Shown in pieces: positions 21,505 to 34,430 of a stretch of DNA of 64,000 bases (position 1 is the stretch's first letter; each line of letters begins with the position of its first letter). Position numbers and translations under genes: made by a program. Under the pieces are notes generated by a model, which was not told where the DNA came from, made no database searches, and was given only the letters and a program-made list of their open reading frames with translations. Source of the DNA: Takakia lepidozioides (taxonomy: Eukaryota; Streptophyta; Takakiopsida; Takakiales; Takakiaceae); assembly GCA_030704615.1 (NCBI GenBank), contig CM060732.1, positions 20,522,001 through 20,586,000 on the forward strand. The letters run 5' to 3'.

Positions 21505-24500
21505 ATGGAGAAGCACACCAGGGCCATTCCACATATGAGGATGATACAGCAATCGGGTGTCATCATAGCCATCGTTTTATTCGTTCCCTGTTTGTGGGTC
21601 GGGGTGGATGCTCAAATAATGTCTGAAGGGCCTTTCATGAAGCCCAACGGTCTGTGCGAAACTTTTATCCAGCCAATTCAAGGCTACGCCTGCACAAAAT
21701 ATGTGGTGAGTGTGGTGTCCATGTCGACTGCAGGGGTTCCACTAGTTTCGACGTTCATGCTAGCACTTGTTCAGAAGCCGATTCCCTGATTGATTAGGGG
21801 TCACTGCTCGAGCTTACATACTAATGGTTCATGGCTGTGCAGGTCACAACCACCCGGATGGTTCCGGCTGGGAATTAATAAAATAGCTAGAGGACAGCAA
21901 TTTGCAATTGGAAGACCTCCAGTTTTCATCCTCTCATGTGCATATTATTATCTCGGTGAGTACAATATCCACGCAGTGGTGGACAATCTTGACCACCTAC
22001 CGAGGAGAATAAAGAAAAACCCTCGAGTACGAATCCATATGTTCAGTCAGACCTCCCTATGTTCATGGACCCCGCTCTGGTCAAATGCAGACTTCAGAAC
22101 TCCAATGAGATTCAGTTGTTTGCGAGCTGGACCTCCTCCAGCAGACTGGACGAGCATGACATTCATTGTTCCCTGTTGACAATGCAACCCGTGATGCCAC
22201 ATTTGCCGTGTGATCTGACGATATCAGACCACCGAACAGTTTCACAACTCTCAGAGTGTGCCCAAATTGAGAGGCCTAAAGGTTTTTTCCACATTTCGGA
22301 TCCAGAATTTTAAATTCAATGAGTCTAGGTCCATTGGCAACAGACGTGTACGAGGATACTGAGGATCATTTCTACGTACTGTTGAGCGTTTAAGTATTAT
22401 AGTGCTATGGGCTCATTGTGATGCACTGGGGTTGAACATGTTCGGATAGCTCGAGAGAGTCAAGCTGTTATATTTCAGGATTGTTACTACCTATATAATG
22501 TGACTTGTGTGGTAATCTGAAAATAGTTTGTGACATGTCAACAGGGGGCGGATTCATGGTTTTTAGATCAAGCCCTAAGGCCCTCTCTGCCGATTCGAGT
22601 AGCTGATGCCAACTACGATGTCTGGATCGGAAGCACACGAACTACTAATTACAGTGATGGCCACACTTACCTCAAGAGAAGTGACCCGGTTGTCACTCTC
22701 TTCTGTGCCTCCTCAATTGGTATTTCCAGTCTGAGTTCTGATGTTTGATGGCCGGCCACCTGCAATTTTTCTCTGCGTCTCTCTCCCTCTTTCCTCTTGA
22801 TGCGAGCCTGACGTTGTGCTCTGGGCATTGTCGAATCCTGTGGAGCCAATTGAGTTTATCATAAACCAGGATTTTGGAAAATCAGCGCTTTAGGTAGGTT
22901 CTTGAAACTAAGGCCACATGCGACTCTCTCTCCTCGTCCTTTTTGGCTTTCTCTTGGTTTGCAATTGACAAACTTTTGAAAATATTTCATTGCAGAAATT
23001 CTGGGATTGGACTTTGGATGAGCTTGCATCGCAAGACCTGCCAGCTTTCTTAGAATTTGTGGCAGCACAGACAGTACAATCAGGCAAGAAAATCCACTAC
23101 ATTGGCTACTCCCAGGTAACTTCGAGCTGATCTCTGGAACCTGCCTTTTTGTACTCACATACTGTGCTGGAAGCCAAACAATGGAAGAGTTTAGCTCCCA
23201 CCAAGAAGGGCCACTTATAGTTCATCAATTGGCTTCCTGAGTTCAGTGGGCGTCTCTTCGTCACTCCTGGAGTGTCTTCTTAGATCATCTTCAATTCATG
23301 AGGAGAGATATTGTAATTGAGTAATGAGCTTGATGTATGCCAGGAGCAATTTCTGGATATGTGACTGCAACTGAGCACTCAAATGTTCTCCCTTTGGCAT
23401 ATGGTGGGCAGGGAACGCAGGCCCCATTAGCAGCTTGGTCACAAGGACAGTCAACCTGGAAGCTCGTGGATAAAGTAGTGATGGTTGCCCCAGTTGCCTA
23501 CTTCTCTGGCACACCATCCACTGCAATACAAGTTTTAGCCCAGACGCACATGGAGGATGTAAGTGCATGTTCTGGTTTGGAGTTGTCGATGTTGTGTGCA
23601 TGTGTTGGTAAATGAAAACAGAAGTTCTGTATGGCCATACCCCATTGCCCGTGGACGAAATAGATCAACGAGAGTTTACCCAGAAAGAGAGAAAGGAATT
23701 TCAATAGCACCCACAGGGAGGTCTAGGGACAAAGTAGAACCATTCCATAAGCCATCCAACGATACCTCAAGCCTGATGCAGATAGGCTGCTACAAAATTG
23801 ACAGCAGCTCGTACCCTATAATTGACCTTAAAATTCCGAAGACAATGTATAATCTTATGATCCCTTGAATATGTACGTAAAGGTGGTTACCTGGCAGTCA
23901 GGGTCCTCCAAGCTGCAGGCTTTCCTGAAGACTGGTAGTACAGGGGAAGCAAGCAGCCTGAAAACTACAATGCAACTTTGAGTTTTTCTCGAAGGTGAAG
24001 GAGCTCATTTAAATAATCTGCCAGGCTTCTTTGATTGCATAATGAAATAGTCTGTGAGGGATTGGCTGTCTCTAAATAGCTGGTAGTAGTGTCCCCCACT
24101 TCAATTCAAAGAGGACAGCGACAGAGCGTCTCAATCTACTACCTTTGTTGTGCATCTGCCTGTCTCTATCTTCAGGCTATGTGAATCTACTCTAATCTTT
24201 GGAATGCTTGTAGAAGAGATGGGGAGAGATATGCAAACAAGTCATTGGGTTGTAATTCAATCTTTGCTGAGGACAAAGATAGTGTTTCAATACAATTACA
24301 GCTATGTTGTCAGGCTGTCATTGCTTTCTAGGTCAGCTTGACCTTGATTCACTTAGTTCCTGTCGTGCTTGGATCAGATCTCCAGCCATGCCGAGTTTGA
24401 GGGTAGTAGGAAGGCGGAATAGGAATGTGGTGGAGAGGCCATGTTGTTAAAAAAAAATGGAGACAGAGGCAACTAGATGTCATAAGTCTCAGAGGTTTTA

Positions 24501-26717
24501 AGGGCCCGGACTGTCAGGAAGAAATCTCTACCTTGCCAAGTAGATTGTGAGGTGAATTGTGACTTCAAGCTCAAGGGTACACATAATCCTGCTTGGTCTC
24601 AAAGACCCTATGGCACAAAAACTCATGAAGATAACTACAAGAACAAGGGGCCTCCAACAACGAGCCTCCACAACCATAGACTACAATTCAACCTGAGAGA
24701 GCCTTGTGTACATTTCTCAAGGCATCTCAAATCTTCTTTATGGAAAAGGCCTGTCAAGCAGTGGCTTTGCCTATGAAGGCAGAAGAAGTGATCCCTTATT
24801 TACAGTGGTCAAGATAAGGAATCATGCTTCGAAGCAGTCTCAACCTCTGTTTATTGCACACATGAGTATGAAAAAAGATACTTAGTAATTCCCCACTGGG
24901 GAAATGAGGGCTGTAGAATAACAAGAAAAGCAGAGTGAGAGTTGCGTTAGTCATGGACTGATTATCAAAAGCTGGGACACTGGTGGATGTAGTTCTTCAT
25001 GGGCATAGGAGAGCCAGAGTTCTCCACTAAACTGTGAGTTGCAAAGTGCCCACCTTCACCCCCTCTCACTTAACTGAATTGCAGTTCCTCTTCCACTTTC
25101 ATAGATAATTATTTAATGATCTCTGCACTCGAAGACCCATTGTCTATCCAAAATGATTAAATATCTAGTATTATCTGAAGTTAGAATTCATACTTGAAAA
25201 ACATGGTCTACTACTTTTCCCAATGGTTGAGGGATCAGTTCTGAGTGGATGGTTTTCAAATTGCTTGACATATATGCCTAAAATGAATTGGTGGTAGATT
25301 CATATTGATTGAGTTTGAAGGATTCCATGACAGGGCTTCTGGCAAACAGTTTGTGGATCAACTTTGTTCCATGATCAATACGCCTGCAACTTGCTATAAT
25401 GACTATGTCACAACTTTTACAGGTCTCCTCTTGCTCTCAGACGTTCATGGATGATGCTCTCAATTTACTTTGTTGTCTCTACCATATGGAAACACCAATG
25501 TGTAATTGTGTTTCATCACACATTGGTGTGTACTTTTGTGTTATTTCCTGATCTGCACCTTCCCACGCCGGGATACCCATATGAGATTAGATGTGTGGGT
25601 ACATCACTGCATCAAGTCAGATAGGACGCATGGATACATCAGGTCCAAACCTTGCTGTTGATTCGAGGCTGCTTGTAGTGGTTCTTTGCATATGGGTGCG
25701 CTTCCCTAACAGTACAATCTTTCAATCAACATGCAAAAAAATTGTAAGGAAAGGTGTTGGAATGTCTTGCTCCTAACAGGAGCAATTGTGGGGGAATTTT
25801 GGGAGTATTGTGTCCAGACACTACTCTTTCCTGATGTGCTGTCTGTAGGTATGCATGCACAAATAGAATACCATTAGAGCCATTAGGTCATTACGGCCAA
25901 CGTGATCAACCACCCCCAGCACATTAGATGTCGTCCTGGGGCTAGCCGCAGGATGGAGCTTGTTGCACACTCCACATCATTACATCCAGTCAAGAGCAGA
26001 AGTTATGGAGGGCTACCATAAGGTCACTGATGTCTTTTGAGGAGGTTCTGGCACTGACAGGGGAGTATGCATGACTCTATGGCAGGGAAGAATTGCTGTT
26101 TCAACACAACTCGGATGCAGTCGTACTACGACAAGTACGAGACTCAGAGCAGTTCAGTCAAGAATGTAGGGCACATGGCACAGAGTGAGTTGCCCCCTTC
26201 TCTTGGTACTTTGCTTTGTCATAGCTCAGTGTCTGTGAAGCTTTCATGTTAGGGGTTGTCAAAGAGGTTTTCCTCCATGAGACTGGAGGCTGTGTTGTGA
26301 TAGCGATATTACCAGGGTTATATGCTTGTCAGAAGTAATCAGTTTCCTAACCAGCTTATTGATGGTAAGTGATTCGATCTGAAGTGGCACTGTCATTTCA
26401 CCCCTTTGTGCGCAGTACTGAGAGCAAATCGATTCCAAATGTACGACTACGGAGCCTCTGGTAACCAGGCAAAATACAATTCACCAAACCCCCCTGCTTA
26501 TGACCTCACAGCATTTCCGTCTTCCATACCCATGTTCCTGATCCATGGAGGACAGGATGTCCTGGCGAGCCCACTTGATGTACAACATCTTATTCGAGAG
26601 CTTCCCGGCACCCCGCAAGTGGTCTACTTGCCAAATTATGCGCATGTAGATCTCTTACTTGGATCAACAGTTGGCGCAGATGTCCATGACCCTATTCTGG
26701 CTTACTTAAGCTCTTGA
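21505..26717 (+). CDS. Acid lipase (LIP1/MPL1-like, alpha/beta hydrolase), exon 2 frameshifted
   Basis: Secreted or vacuolar triacylglycerol/steryl-ester lipase of the acid lipase family. Exons by splice sites: 21505-21705, 21843-21955, 22545-22688, 22996-23115, 23412-23558, 26061-26184, 26416-26717. Exon 1 encodes a signal peptide (VIIAIVLFVPCLWVGVDA) and the start of the mature protein (GLCETFIQPIQGYACTKYV). Exon 3 has GADSWFL and YDVWIGSTR. Exons 4-5 form the nucleophile elbow GYSQ/G. Exon 6 has AGKNCCFN. The last exon has GGQDVL (catalytic Asp) and YAHVDLL (catalytic His). Exon 2 (FRLGINKIARGQ..GRPPVFIL) is 113 bp and needs two one-base shifts to link its neighbours, and the usual HG oxyanion motif is not intact. 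About 50 residues expected between exons 5 and 6 were not found. It is either a young pseudogene or has local sequence errors. Confidence 0.8.
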
Positions 26718-27897
26718 TGTATGGGTGCAATTTGCTCCTAGCTCATGCAATCCTTCAGGAAGTGGGTGTGAGGATAGGTGGATATATGGTGTGTGACAGT
26801 TTTGTCCTTTATCTTGCGCACTCTTACATGTGAAACTCTATAGTCAATTATGTATTTTACTTAATGGCACATTTCTTCTTAAGGGGTTTGGTATGCACTT
26901 CAAAACGGTATACAAGTTACCCATGCGGACATTCGTACCTTCTGCTCAAAGGTTGCTCTCACACAAACAACTTGCATACTTCTTGAACTATTTTTCCCGG
27001 ACAATATAAGTACCACTATTCTAAACACTAATTACCTGCAGGCTACGTATATTGTAGGTGATGGAATGGTGTGGTCTGATCCAATACGGTTCCCTATTGA
27101 CAGATGTGCAGTCTGAGTTATGATCTGAACAGGTCATACCTTGCCCAGCAAGCTTGATACAGGAGTGATCAACTTTTGACTGCAAAATTTGCTTCGACAT
27201 TCAGACAACTCTGCACTGATTTACGAAAGCTATAGACACAAAGACACAAATACATTATGTTAGAGAAAACTATACAAATTCAGCTGTGGATTCCTTTCAA
27301 ATTTCGAAGCACGGAGTTCTTCGAGCCCTCTAATCTCTATCTTGAAGTCCCCCCCAACGTTCCGTTTCTCTGTCAACGCGAGAGGGTAGACAAGACACTC
27401 TTTGACAAGACAGATAGCAATTGACAAGATCAAGGTGGTTCTCTATGCCGATCTATGATCCTCCAAGCATTCAGGCACACAAGCCTTAGGTGGGTTTACA
27501 CTGATGGAGGGCACTAAGACATTCCTTGTTTGTCTAGTGCAAACTAGATTCTTCCTCCTCCTGGAAACCTGCAGAAATATTCTTGAGCAGATGTTTTCAA
27601 AAAACCGAATGAAATGTTATTCATGCATCCCAATCCCGGATGATACGTTCACGACGCTCGCTGTTCAATGAAGCACCCTTGTCTGATTGAGGACAGTAAA
27701 TATTGAAAATACGTATTGAATGGCTCTATTGTAAAAAACCGCCTAGAAATTTCCTTCGTTACCTTCTCAGACGGGGAGTTTCATCCTGACAGGAGGACGC
27801 CTTACCTCATGCGTAAAAACCTACGGGTTTTTTCCCTTTGTATTTGCAGGGACGTTATCTGACGGAATATCACGTCAACAACTGGCAGGGACATTAT
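26718..27897. other. Lipase 3' flank, no gene
   Basis: The lipase 3' UTR presumably occupies the first few hundred bases. Nothing else is recognised. Confidence 0.35.
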
Positions 27898-28067
27898 GGT
27901 GTAAGATTCCCCCGCCCCAGGGATTTTACGCAGAAGATCCCTGGAGCGGGGATCTTACGCCCTGTCATCTTTTCTTTTTTAATTTCGTTTATTGGCTCTC
28001 TTGTAGAGAGAGACTTTGCAACATGTTGAAGTCAATGGAGAAAATGTGGTCAAAGGACCTTACACCG
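27898..28067 (+). mobile_element. MITE-like element with short terminal inverted repeats
   Basis: Starts GGTGTAAG and ends CTTACACC, a perfect 8-bp terminal inverted repeat. Inside, 27899-27923 and 27937-27961 form a second imperfect inverted repeat (GTAAGATTCCCCCGCCCCAG against CTGGAGCGGGGATCTTAC). No clear target-site duplication is seen. Its right part belongs to the dispersed family also found at 16.0 and 48.5 kb, and homology to the 16.0-kb copy runs past this end to about 28165, so the true element boundary is uncertain. Confidence 0.4.
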
Positions 28068-28169
28068 TCAAGGCTCCAATTGGTCTCTTATGCTCAGTCA
28101 TGCCCCTTACTCTCACCTTCCTCTTATGTTTTGCCAAAGCAAGAGAGCCCATCGCCGTTTAGGCTTGTT

Positions 28170-28980
28170 TTTATTTTAGTTCTACGGATCTGAGCTCACT
28201 GAGATCTTCAAGAGAGCCATCCACCGCGGGGAAAGAACCCTCTGTCTTTATGCAGGGAAAGTCCCCCAAGCCCTGATACTAGGTCTGCTTATGTGAAATG
28301 CTGGCATTATTGATACCCGACAAGTACCAAAATCTGGGGTTTTTTTTAATATTGCATACCCTTGTTTGGGATATTTCTAAATTTGTATACTACCAGGACC
28401 CTCCTTGTATCTCCAAAACACGATACAAGAGGAAACTGATGCCAAGGTAATTGAAGAGAGAGAGGCCGGAGGGAGGTAGAGAGTGTGAAAGAAAGGCTTT
28501 AGAAACTACCTCTTTTCCTCTTATATGGCTCAAAAGACAACTAAGCCTTAGATCTACCTTTCCTAAAACTACATCTATGCCCATTTGTACCGTATTGAAA
28601 AGGTACAAAGTCTGATGTACTTGCTGATGTACTGGTATGCACGCATAAGAATTGGGCCCATTGTAAAAACATGATTCAACTTTGCAAATGTCTATTCAAC
28701 CTTCTAATCCCAAACAAACTTCTCTTCTCCTATGAGTCATGTCAAACAATACAACAATTACAGTACTAATGTGATGAAGATTCTATAGATTTTTTTTAAA
28801 TCCTAGAAAATATTGTACGTCTTAAACCGAGGCTGGTCTGACCCACTCAACAATGGTCTTTTGATCATTCCTCAGAAATAAAATAGCCCAAAAATTTGAC
28901 TTCGGATTGATGATTTATTTTATTTTATTTTATTTCCAACTTGACATATAGTCATATTTATCATAGTTTATAAAAAAAGA
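28170..28980. other. AT-rich, no gene
   Basis: No coding or repeat signal that I can support apart from a short TTTTA run at 28915-28935. Confidence 0.35.
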
Positions 28981-28984
28981 AAAT

Positions 28985-29610
28985 GCACATGGCGATCATG
29001 TTTCTCTTTGTTATGTGAGAATATCAAAATGTCGTCTAAATAAATGACCGCAAAAATCATCTAAAAATTGCCAAAAAATATCATTTATCATATATTGAAA
29101 AGTTGTTGGGGCATTTGTAAGACAAGCATCACGATGAACTCAAAATATCCATACATTGTGTGAAAACGGTTTTCCATTCATTTTTTTTATAAAATATACG
29201 TACAAGGTTATAAGCTCATCTCAAGTTGATCTTTGTGAAGATACTTGCTCGCCCAAGTTGTTCGAGAAGTTCGGTAATTATTGGCAATGCATCAAGATGT
29301 TTTATGGTGATTTTGTTGAGCCGCAATAATCTACACCAATGCATAATATCCGTTCGTTTTTTTTACGAATAAGATAGACGCTCCTACATAAGCTTTTTGA
29401 ATGTCGGATGAAGTTCTTCAACAAATTTTCATCAATGTACTTGCATAATACAACCAACTCCATTTGAGAGCCAACAACGAAGACAATTGATTCGTAGAAT
29501 GTACCTGGTAGAAAACTACTCCACTTAGTAAACCAAGATGCCACCAAGTGCGCCAGAATAGATGCTGGAATGGACTGCTTTCGATCCACAAACTAATAGT
29601 GCACCAATGG
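28985..29610 (-). pseudogene. Decayed Ty3/gypsy reverse transcriptase
   Basis: The minus strand shows reverse-transcriptase blocks in order: IDENLLKNFIRHSKSL, ERILCIGVDYCG, then in shifted frames DALPIITELLEQLGRA, IFTKINLR and NLVRI, EWKTVF, and a very worn stretch where the YxDD box would lie. These match the plant gypsy order LLxKGFIRPSKSP, [11 protein letters not shown], LPLIxELLDxL, IFTKLDLR and EWKTAF. Many stops and shifts make it an old copy, unrelated in age to the intact element at 1-6.4 kb. Confidence 0.65.
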
Positions 29611-30164
29611 AGCCTCAGTGAAGACACATTCTACATCGTCATACTCAATCTTTCCCCCTCCAGAACTCCCAACGGCTAAATCGCCCAGACTCTCTACTAA
29701 TACTTGCCCTCCGCTTCCACCACCACCTCCTACATTCTTCCCTTTCTTCTTCTTACCCATCTTCCGAGCTCTTCTCAATATCTGTACACAAGTGGCCACA
29801 TGTATAAACTAAATCTGGTGTAGTAAAAAAGCTGGATGTCATATCATATAACCTGAGAAAACAACGCTTTGGAGACTTACTTGCAGGTCACAAGAGAGAG
29901 CAGCGGTTGGGATACGAGAGAAAGTGGTAGCCTCAGCTGCAATCCGGCTCTCTCCTTCTGAATAAGTTGACAATCTGCGTCCGTGGCATTCTCTGCTTTG
30001 ATTAGAGCAATCTTTGTTGCACAACATAAACATTGCTTGTGAATGAACTATACCCGTTGGAATGGAGTGAAGTTCAAGAAAATTTTAAGGAATGAATGTG
30101 TTAAAGACTTACCACAGGTAACAAGAGAGAGCCGCAATTGAGATCCAAGCAATAACCAAACCAG

Positions 30165-30880
30165 CACCAAACCGGCTCTATGTGCCTAAACAATGTATCG
30201 AAGTAATAATTTTAATATTATATATATTCAAAAAAATAGAAATGACGAAATGATGAACATACAATATATGAAGGAAAACAATAGTGGCACCAGTGATCCA
30301 CCCACAAGCACCCTCAAACATAAATCCTAACAAAAAGAAATTATTTACCGAGCCGCAAAACACAAACTCAGAACAAAAGAAAGAAGTGAATAAATATAGC
30401 ACGCCAAAGTAAATGAAAACATACCGGCACACTTTCAGAGTGCAAACCCTAGACACTAGCAGAATCTGAACGCAAACACGAACGTAAACACCAGCAGTGG
30501 AACCACTACAAAGATTTGAACAATAGTGGTCCAGCACCAAATCGGCTCTCTGTTTCTGCATAAATCGACTGCCTGTGTAAGTAGACCTCACTGCATTTCA
30601 TGATAGCAATCTTGCCTAAACGACGAGGCGATGCAGTAATTTGAATCTTATAAATATTCAAAATTTTAGAAATGACGAAATGATGAACATACAATATCCG
30701 AAGGAAAACAGTAGTGGCACCAACGAGCCACACACACCCTCATACACAAACCATAAGAAAAAAAACTTAGTTACCAAGCCACAAACACAAACTCAGAAGA
30801 AAAAAAAAAGTGAACAAACACGCGAACGTAAATAAAAACATACCGGCACACCTTCGGAGCGTAAACCCTACCGAAAACAG
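30165..30880 (+). repeat. Diverged ~365-bp tandem duplication
   Basis: Two blocks, about 30165-30460 and 30530-30880, share order and wording: AGCACCAAACCGGCTCT / AGCACCAAATCGGCTCT, AGAAATGACGAAATGATGAACATACAAT, AAGGAAAACA.TAGTGGCACC and ACATACCGGCACAC.TTC. Copies differ by many substitutions and small indels, including an insertion in the second. A weaker third relative starts near 29935 (CCGGCTCTCTCCTTCTGAATAA). Confidence 0.75.
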
Positions 30881-31599
30881 AAAGTTATCAATTGGGCGAA
30901 TGATGGTTGGGGTCATTCTTATAATTCAATGGTGCTATCATAAGGACGATGTTCTAGTAACATGTCTGCATTTTTCTTCTTGATATTGAGTAGATAATAC
31001 TATAATACTATTGAGTGGATATTCATTTAAAACGTCATCCATGGACTCAGTTTTCAATGTTCATCCATGGCAGCGGCTGTATTGTTATATTTTTGTGTTT
31101 TCATTTTGTGATCATTATTTTTAATTGTCTAATTAAAAAAAATTACGTATCCAAGATGCCTAATTTTAAAAATAATCTCAAAAGTGCCTAACTGCCAAAT
31201 GGCCCCAAAAATAATTATTAGGCAGGCAAGTGCCTAACCGGCTATCCCACTACGATATGTGATTGGGTTCTCCACAATACTTGTAAGCATAATCCATTTG
31301 ACCGTCGTTTTTGTTTTTTTGTTGCATCAATGGCTTTGCATCGGGTAGCATCAATTTGCATAGGATCGTTGCTGAGTGTTTATCGTCACGTTCTAGTAGC
31401 ATGGAATGTCGTGGACCACCGGGATCGCTTGTCTTAGGATCTTTCAAACAAATGGTTATTACATTCAATAATTTGGGTGATGAATTTGCTTAGGGTGTTG
31501 ATGTTTGACATCGTTAGCAAAAGATCATTTACATTCTCCCTAAACCCGAATCGGAATTGACTAATGAGGCTTCTGTCATTCCAATCAAGATCACACGCA

Positions 31600-32010
31600 A
31601 GTTGGCATCATAAATAAAAGCAGGACGTGTTCATTGTTGTAAGGTTTCGCATTTTTGTCTATGCCTGCACCTTTCTCCTATCATTCTTTACGAGGTTGGA
31701 GTACATTCTGACATGAATGTTTCAAAATTGTTCAGCAAATACAATTTTTTTTTTAATAGGGGTGCAAATCAAGATAGAGCAATGTTTGATAAAATGATGC
31801 CCATGAATCCAACTTGGATACCTTCATTACGATAATGTTGTGGATGTAGACGTAAAAACAATCGTACTCGTTGAACGATCCGCGAAACTTCGATAGATCG
31901 TCCCATCAAATTTCTCGGACATGCTGATCTTTGGTTCTCTCGTAATCTGTTGATGATGTATATGAACTCTTGCGGTAAAAGCTTGTGTTTATGAAGATCC
32001 ATTGTTTGAC
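31600..32010 (-). pseudogene. Decayed gypsy Gag fragment
   Basis: The open minus-strand stretch from 32023 to 31769 ends with FLRLHPQHYRNEGIQVGFMG and IILSNIALS. This resembles the Gag block with xxLxLHPxxFxxDExKVxFxxSLLxGxAL. The continuation is broken. Confidence 0.4.
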
Positions 32011-32299
32011 TTTTTAACTCCAAAATTTCTGACGCCCCCTTGTCAAATCCTCCTTACCCCCTCTTATCTGGGTTTTACTATTAAATACTTAAGAATCCAA
32101 GAGGGTTTCAAGCTGGGGTGGATACCGTATTGGAAAGATGATTACAGTGCAAGCGGCAAGACTTCGGGTTCGATTCTTGATGGGGATGCTATTGAAGTGT
32201 AACCCGGGTGTCGGTATGCTAATCGGTGTAACCCTCTGTAACCATGGTCTTTTGTGTAACTCTTCTTAGTTCATTTTATACTTAGTCAACATTCGAGAC

Positions 32300-32485
32300 C
32301 AAGTGTGAATTACACCGAGTGGAGTTACATTCCATTCTGTGTAACCCCCGAGTGGAGTTACACACCCCGTCGTGTAACCCAATGTAACCCCACGTGGGGT
32401 TACACACCCCATCGTGTAATCCAATGTAACCCCATATGGAGTTACACACCCCATTGTGTAACCCAACGTAACCCTGACTAGAGTT
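32300..32485 (+). repeat. 42-bp minisatellite, about four copies
   Basis: The unit GTGTAACCCAATGTAACCCC followed by ACGTGGGGTTACACACCCCATC is repeated with substitutions, first copies being shorter. In translation on the minus strand it gives a 14-residue repeat (GVTLGYTTGCVTPL). Each unit contains the near-palindrome GTAACCCCACGTGGGGTTAC. Related GTGTAACCC text also appears at 32200-32250. Confidence 0.8.
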
Positions 32486-32489
32486 TACA

Positions 32490-34430
32490 CTCCTTCAGTT
32501 CCATGTCACTCTGAAGAAAGAGTGGGGCAGAATTGACATGCCGGAAACCGGCTTACCCTCCTGTCAGAGGTTGCACTTCTGCATTAAGCTTTTACCTCAT
32601 TTCTATTATCTTCCATCATGAAGTAGTTTTCAACAAAGGATTAGAAGACGTAACGCCTGGGGAAGGCACAATAGGGGCTTAGTGATTTTTGACAGTGACG
32701 GGTAGTCTCTTCTTTAGAATAACGAGGAGCCAATAAATCCATCACTTTTCAGTGGCACGTTTCCTCCTGAAGAAGTCCTCTTTCTTTCTTTGTGAGCAGT
32801 CCCTGCCGTGTTTTCCTTATACAATTTTAGACCTCAACTTGTAAGAGATTTGTAAGAGATTTTCATCCACATAAGAACGTGTTTCTAAACTTTGGCTACT
32901 GGTCTACTTAGCTGGAGACCGAATCTTAAACAGCAGAAAGTATTAGGACATATATTAGGCCTATTTGTCAGGCAGGATAATTATTCCCTGGCTCTATAAT
33001 TCTCAGCATTTCTAATTACTACTCCCTATCATGCATCCATGAATGAATGATTATGTTTCATTTCACGTCCACAAAAAAAGTACTCACGTTGATGGCGACG
33101 CAATCAAAACATAAAATAATTCGCTTCAAGCATTTAATGAAAATGGCGACGATTCAAACACTCTGACGTGGATTATGGCAATAGTGCAGAACGCGGGAAA
33201 ATGCCGCAATACGACGACCCTTAATAACTGGCGATGTTGCGGCAAAACGTGGAACTACATAACCCTCTTTACTGCCCCACCTTGGGACGTGCGTCCCGGT
33301 CCGTTGCGCCACCGGCCCCAGCCGGTGGCGCTCGTCGACCGGGCACCGGCTGCGTCCGCTCAGGCAACCGGCATCGGGGGCGCGCCAATGTTTTGAATCG
33401 AGGGCCGCCGATTCCGTCCAACGGCTACCCTTTTGGGCCCACCCCATCCACCCTTTTGTGTCGGCCTAATAGGGTGCCATTTTCTTCTTAGCTCATTTTC
33501 TGGGACGTCGAATTCGAGAATAACTGTAAATAGAAAAGTCCGTTCTCCGCCGGCCGCCCGGGGATCTCTATCACCCGAGAATCCGACAGCTAGAATTGAG
33601 TGCTGGAACCAGCTGGACGGGTCCGCTGTCGTTCATCCGTCCCATTATTCATTCATCCATTCCATATATTATAGAAATCGCAGAAGTATCCCATTTTCCA
33701 GGCAAGAAAATGGAAAAGAAAATAAGTGAGAGAGAACAGCAGTGGTGCAAAAAGGTGGCAGTGGAGTGGAGCAAGTGTGGGGGTCGTCGTCCTCTGTTGG
33801 CGCCCACGTTGCGAGTGTGTGCGCGTGAGAGCGTTGGCGTCCACTCTTTCCTGCGCTCTCAGGTCTCGGGCGTGTACGATTCTGGAGTGCTTTCTTATGT
33901 AGCGTGACCTTTCGTCTGTGATTGTGAATTTGGACGGTATATTATTCCTTTTGTTAGTGCGGGGGGGCAGTGGGGGTGTTGGTTTGGTCTCTGCATCTGT
34001 TTCTCTGTAATCACTCATTTACAGTGTTAATGGAGTGATGTTGTTCCTTTCTTCCTTTCGTTCATTTTCGGAGTTCGTGGTCTTTCTTCTGGGATTCGGA
34101 AATTTACGGAATTGTGCGTGTGCATTCCGTGTCTAGATTTCTGTCCCGCGAGCGTAATAAACGTGGTTCTGTCGACAGTCCATTCATTCTCGTTCTTGTG
34201 AGATTGCAAATTGGAGGATAGATTATTCTTGTTGCATGTGCGTTTGTGCGTCTGTTTTTCTTCCTCGTTCTTGAGGTGTGCATGCTGTTCATTTTGCTAC
34301 CATGAATTGAAAGGTCTCTTTTTCTCCAAGGAGACTGGTTTTCTCTCCCTCGCTTTCGTGGGAGGCATCTGATTAATTTGGAAAAGACAATCGAAGATTG
34401 ACGTGGCCCTTTGCGCAAGGACGAGACAAA
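32490..34430. other. No gene supported; GC-rich patch with a hairpin
   Basis: A CpG-rich patch at about 33270-33400 holds a perfect 11-bp hairpin (GCGCCACCGGC 33306-33316, GCCGGTGGCGC 33321-33331, loop CCCA). No repeat family was recognised. It may include the promoter or 5' UTR of the downstream kinase gene. Confidence 0.35.

Larger units (their letters stand above)
28985..32010 (-). mobile_element. Old gypsy-type retrotransposon remnant on the minus strand
   Basis: Gag-like sequence (about 31769-32010), a possible zinc-knuckle half (CGEPNHIS, about 31250) and a reverse-transcriptase remnant (28985-29610) occur in the right order and orientation for one element. About 1.6 kb of unrelated or duplicated sequence, including the 30.2-30.9 kb tandem duplication, separates Gag from the polymerase. 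LTRs were not recognised. Joining the pieces into one element is an inference. Confidence 0.45.

Noticed and set aside
23880-23940. Possible missing lipase exon (GYLAVRVLQAAGFPEDW)
   Set aside because: Short, ends in a stop, and does not match the family sequence expected at this point.
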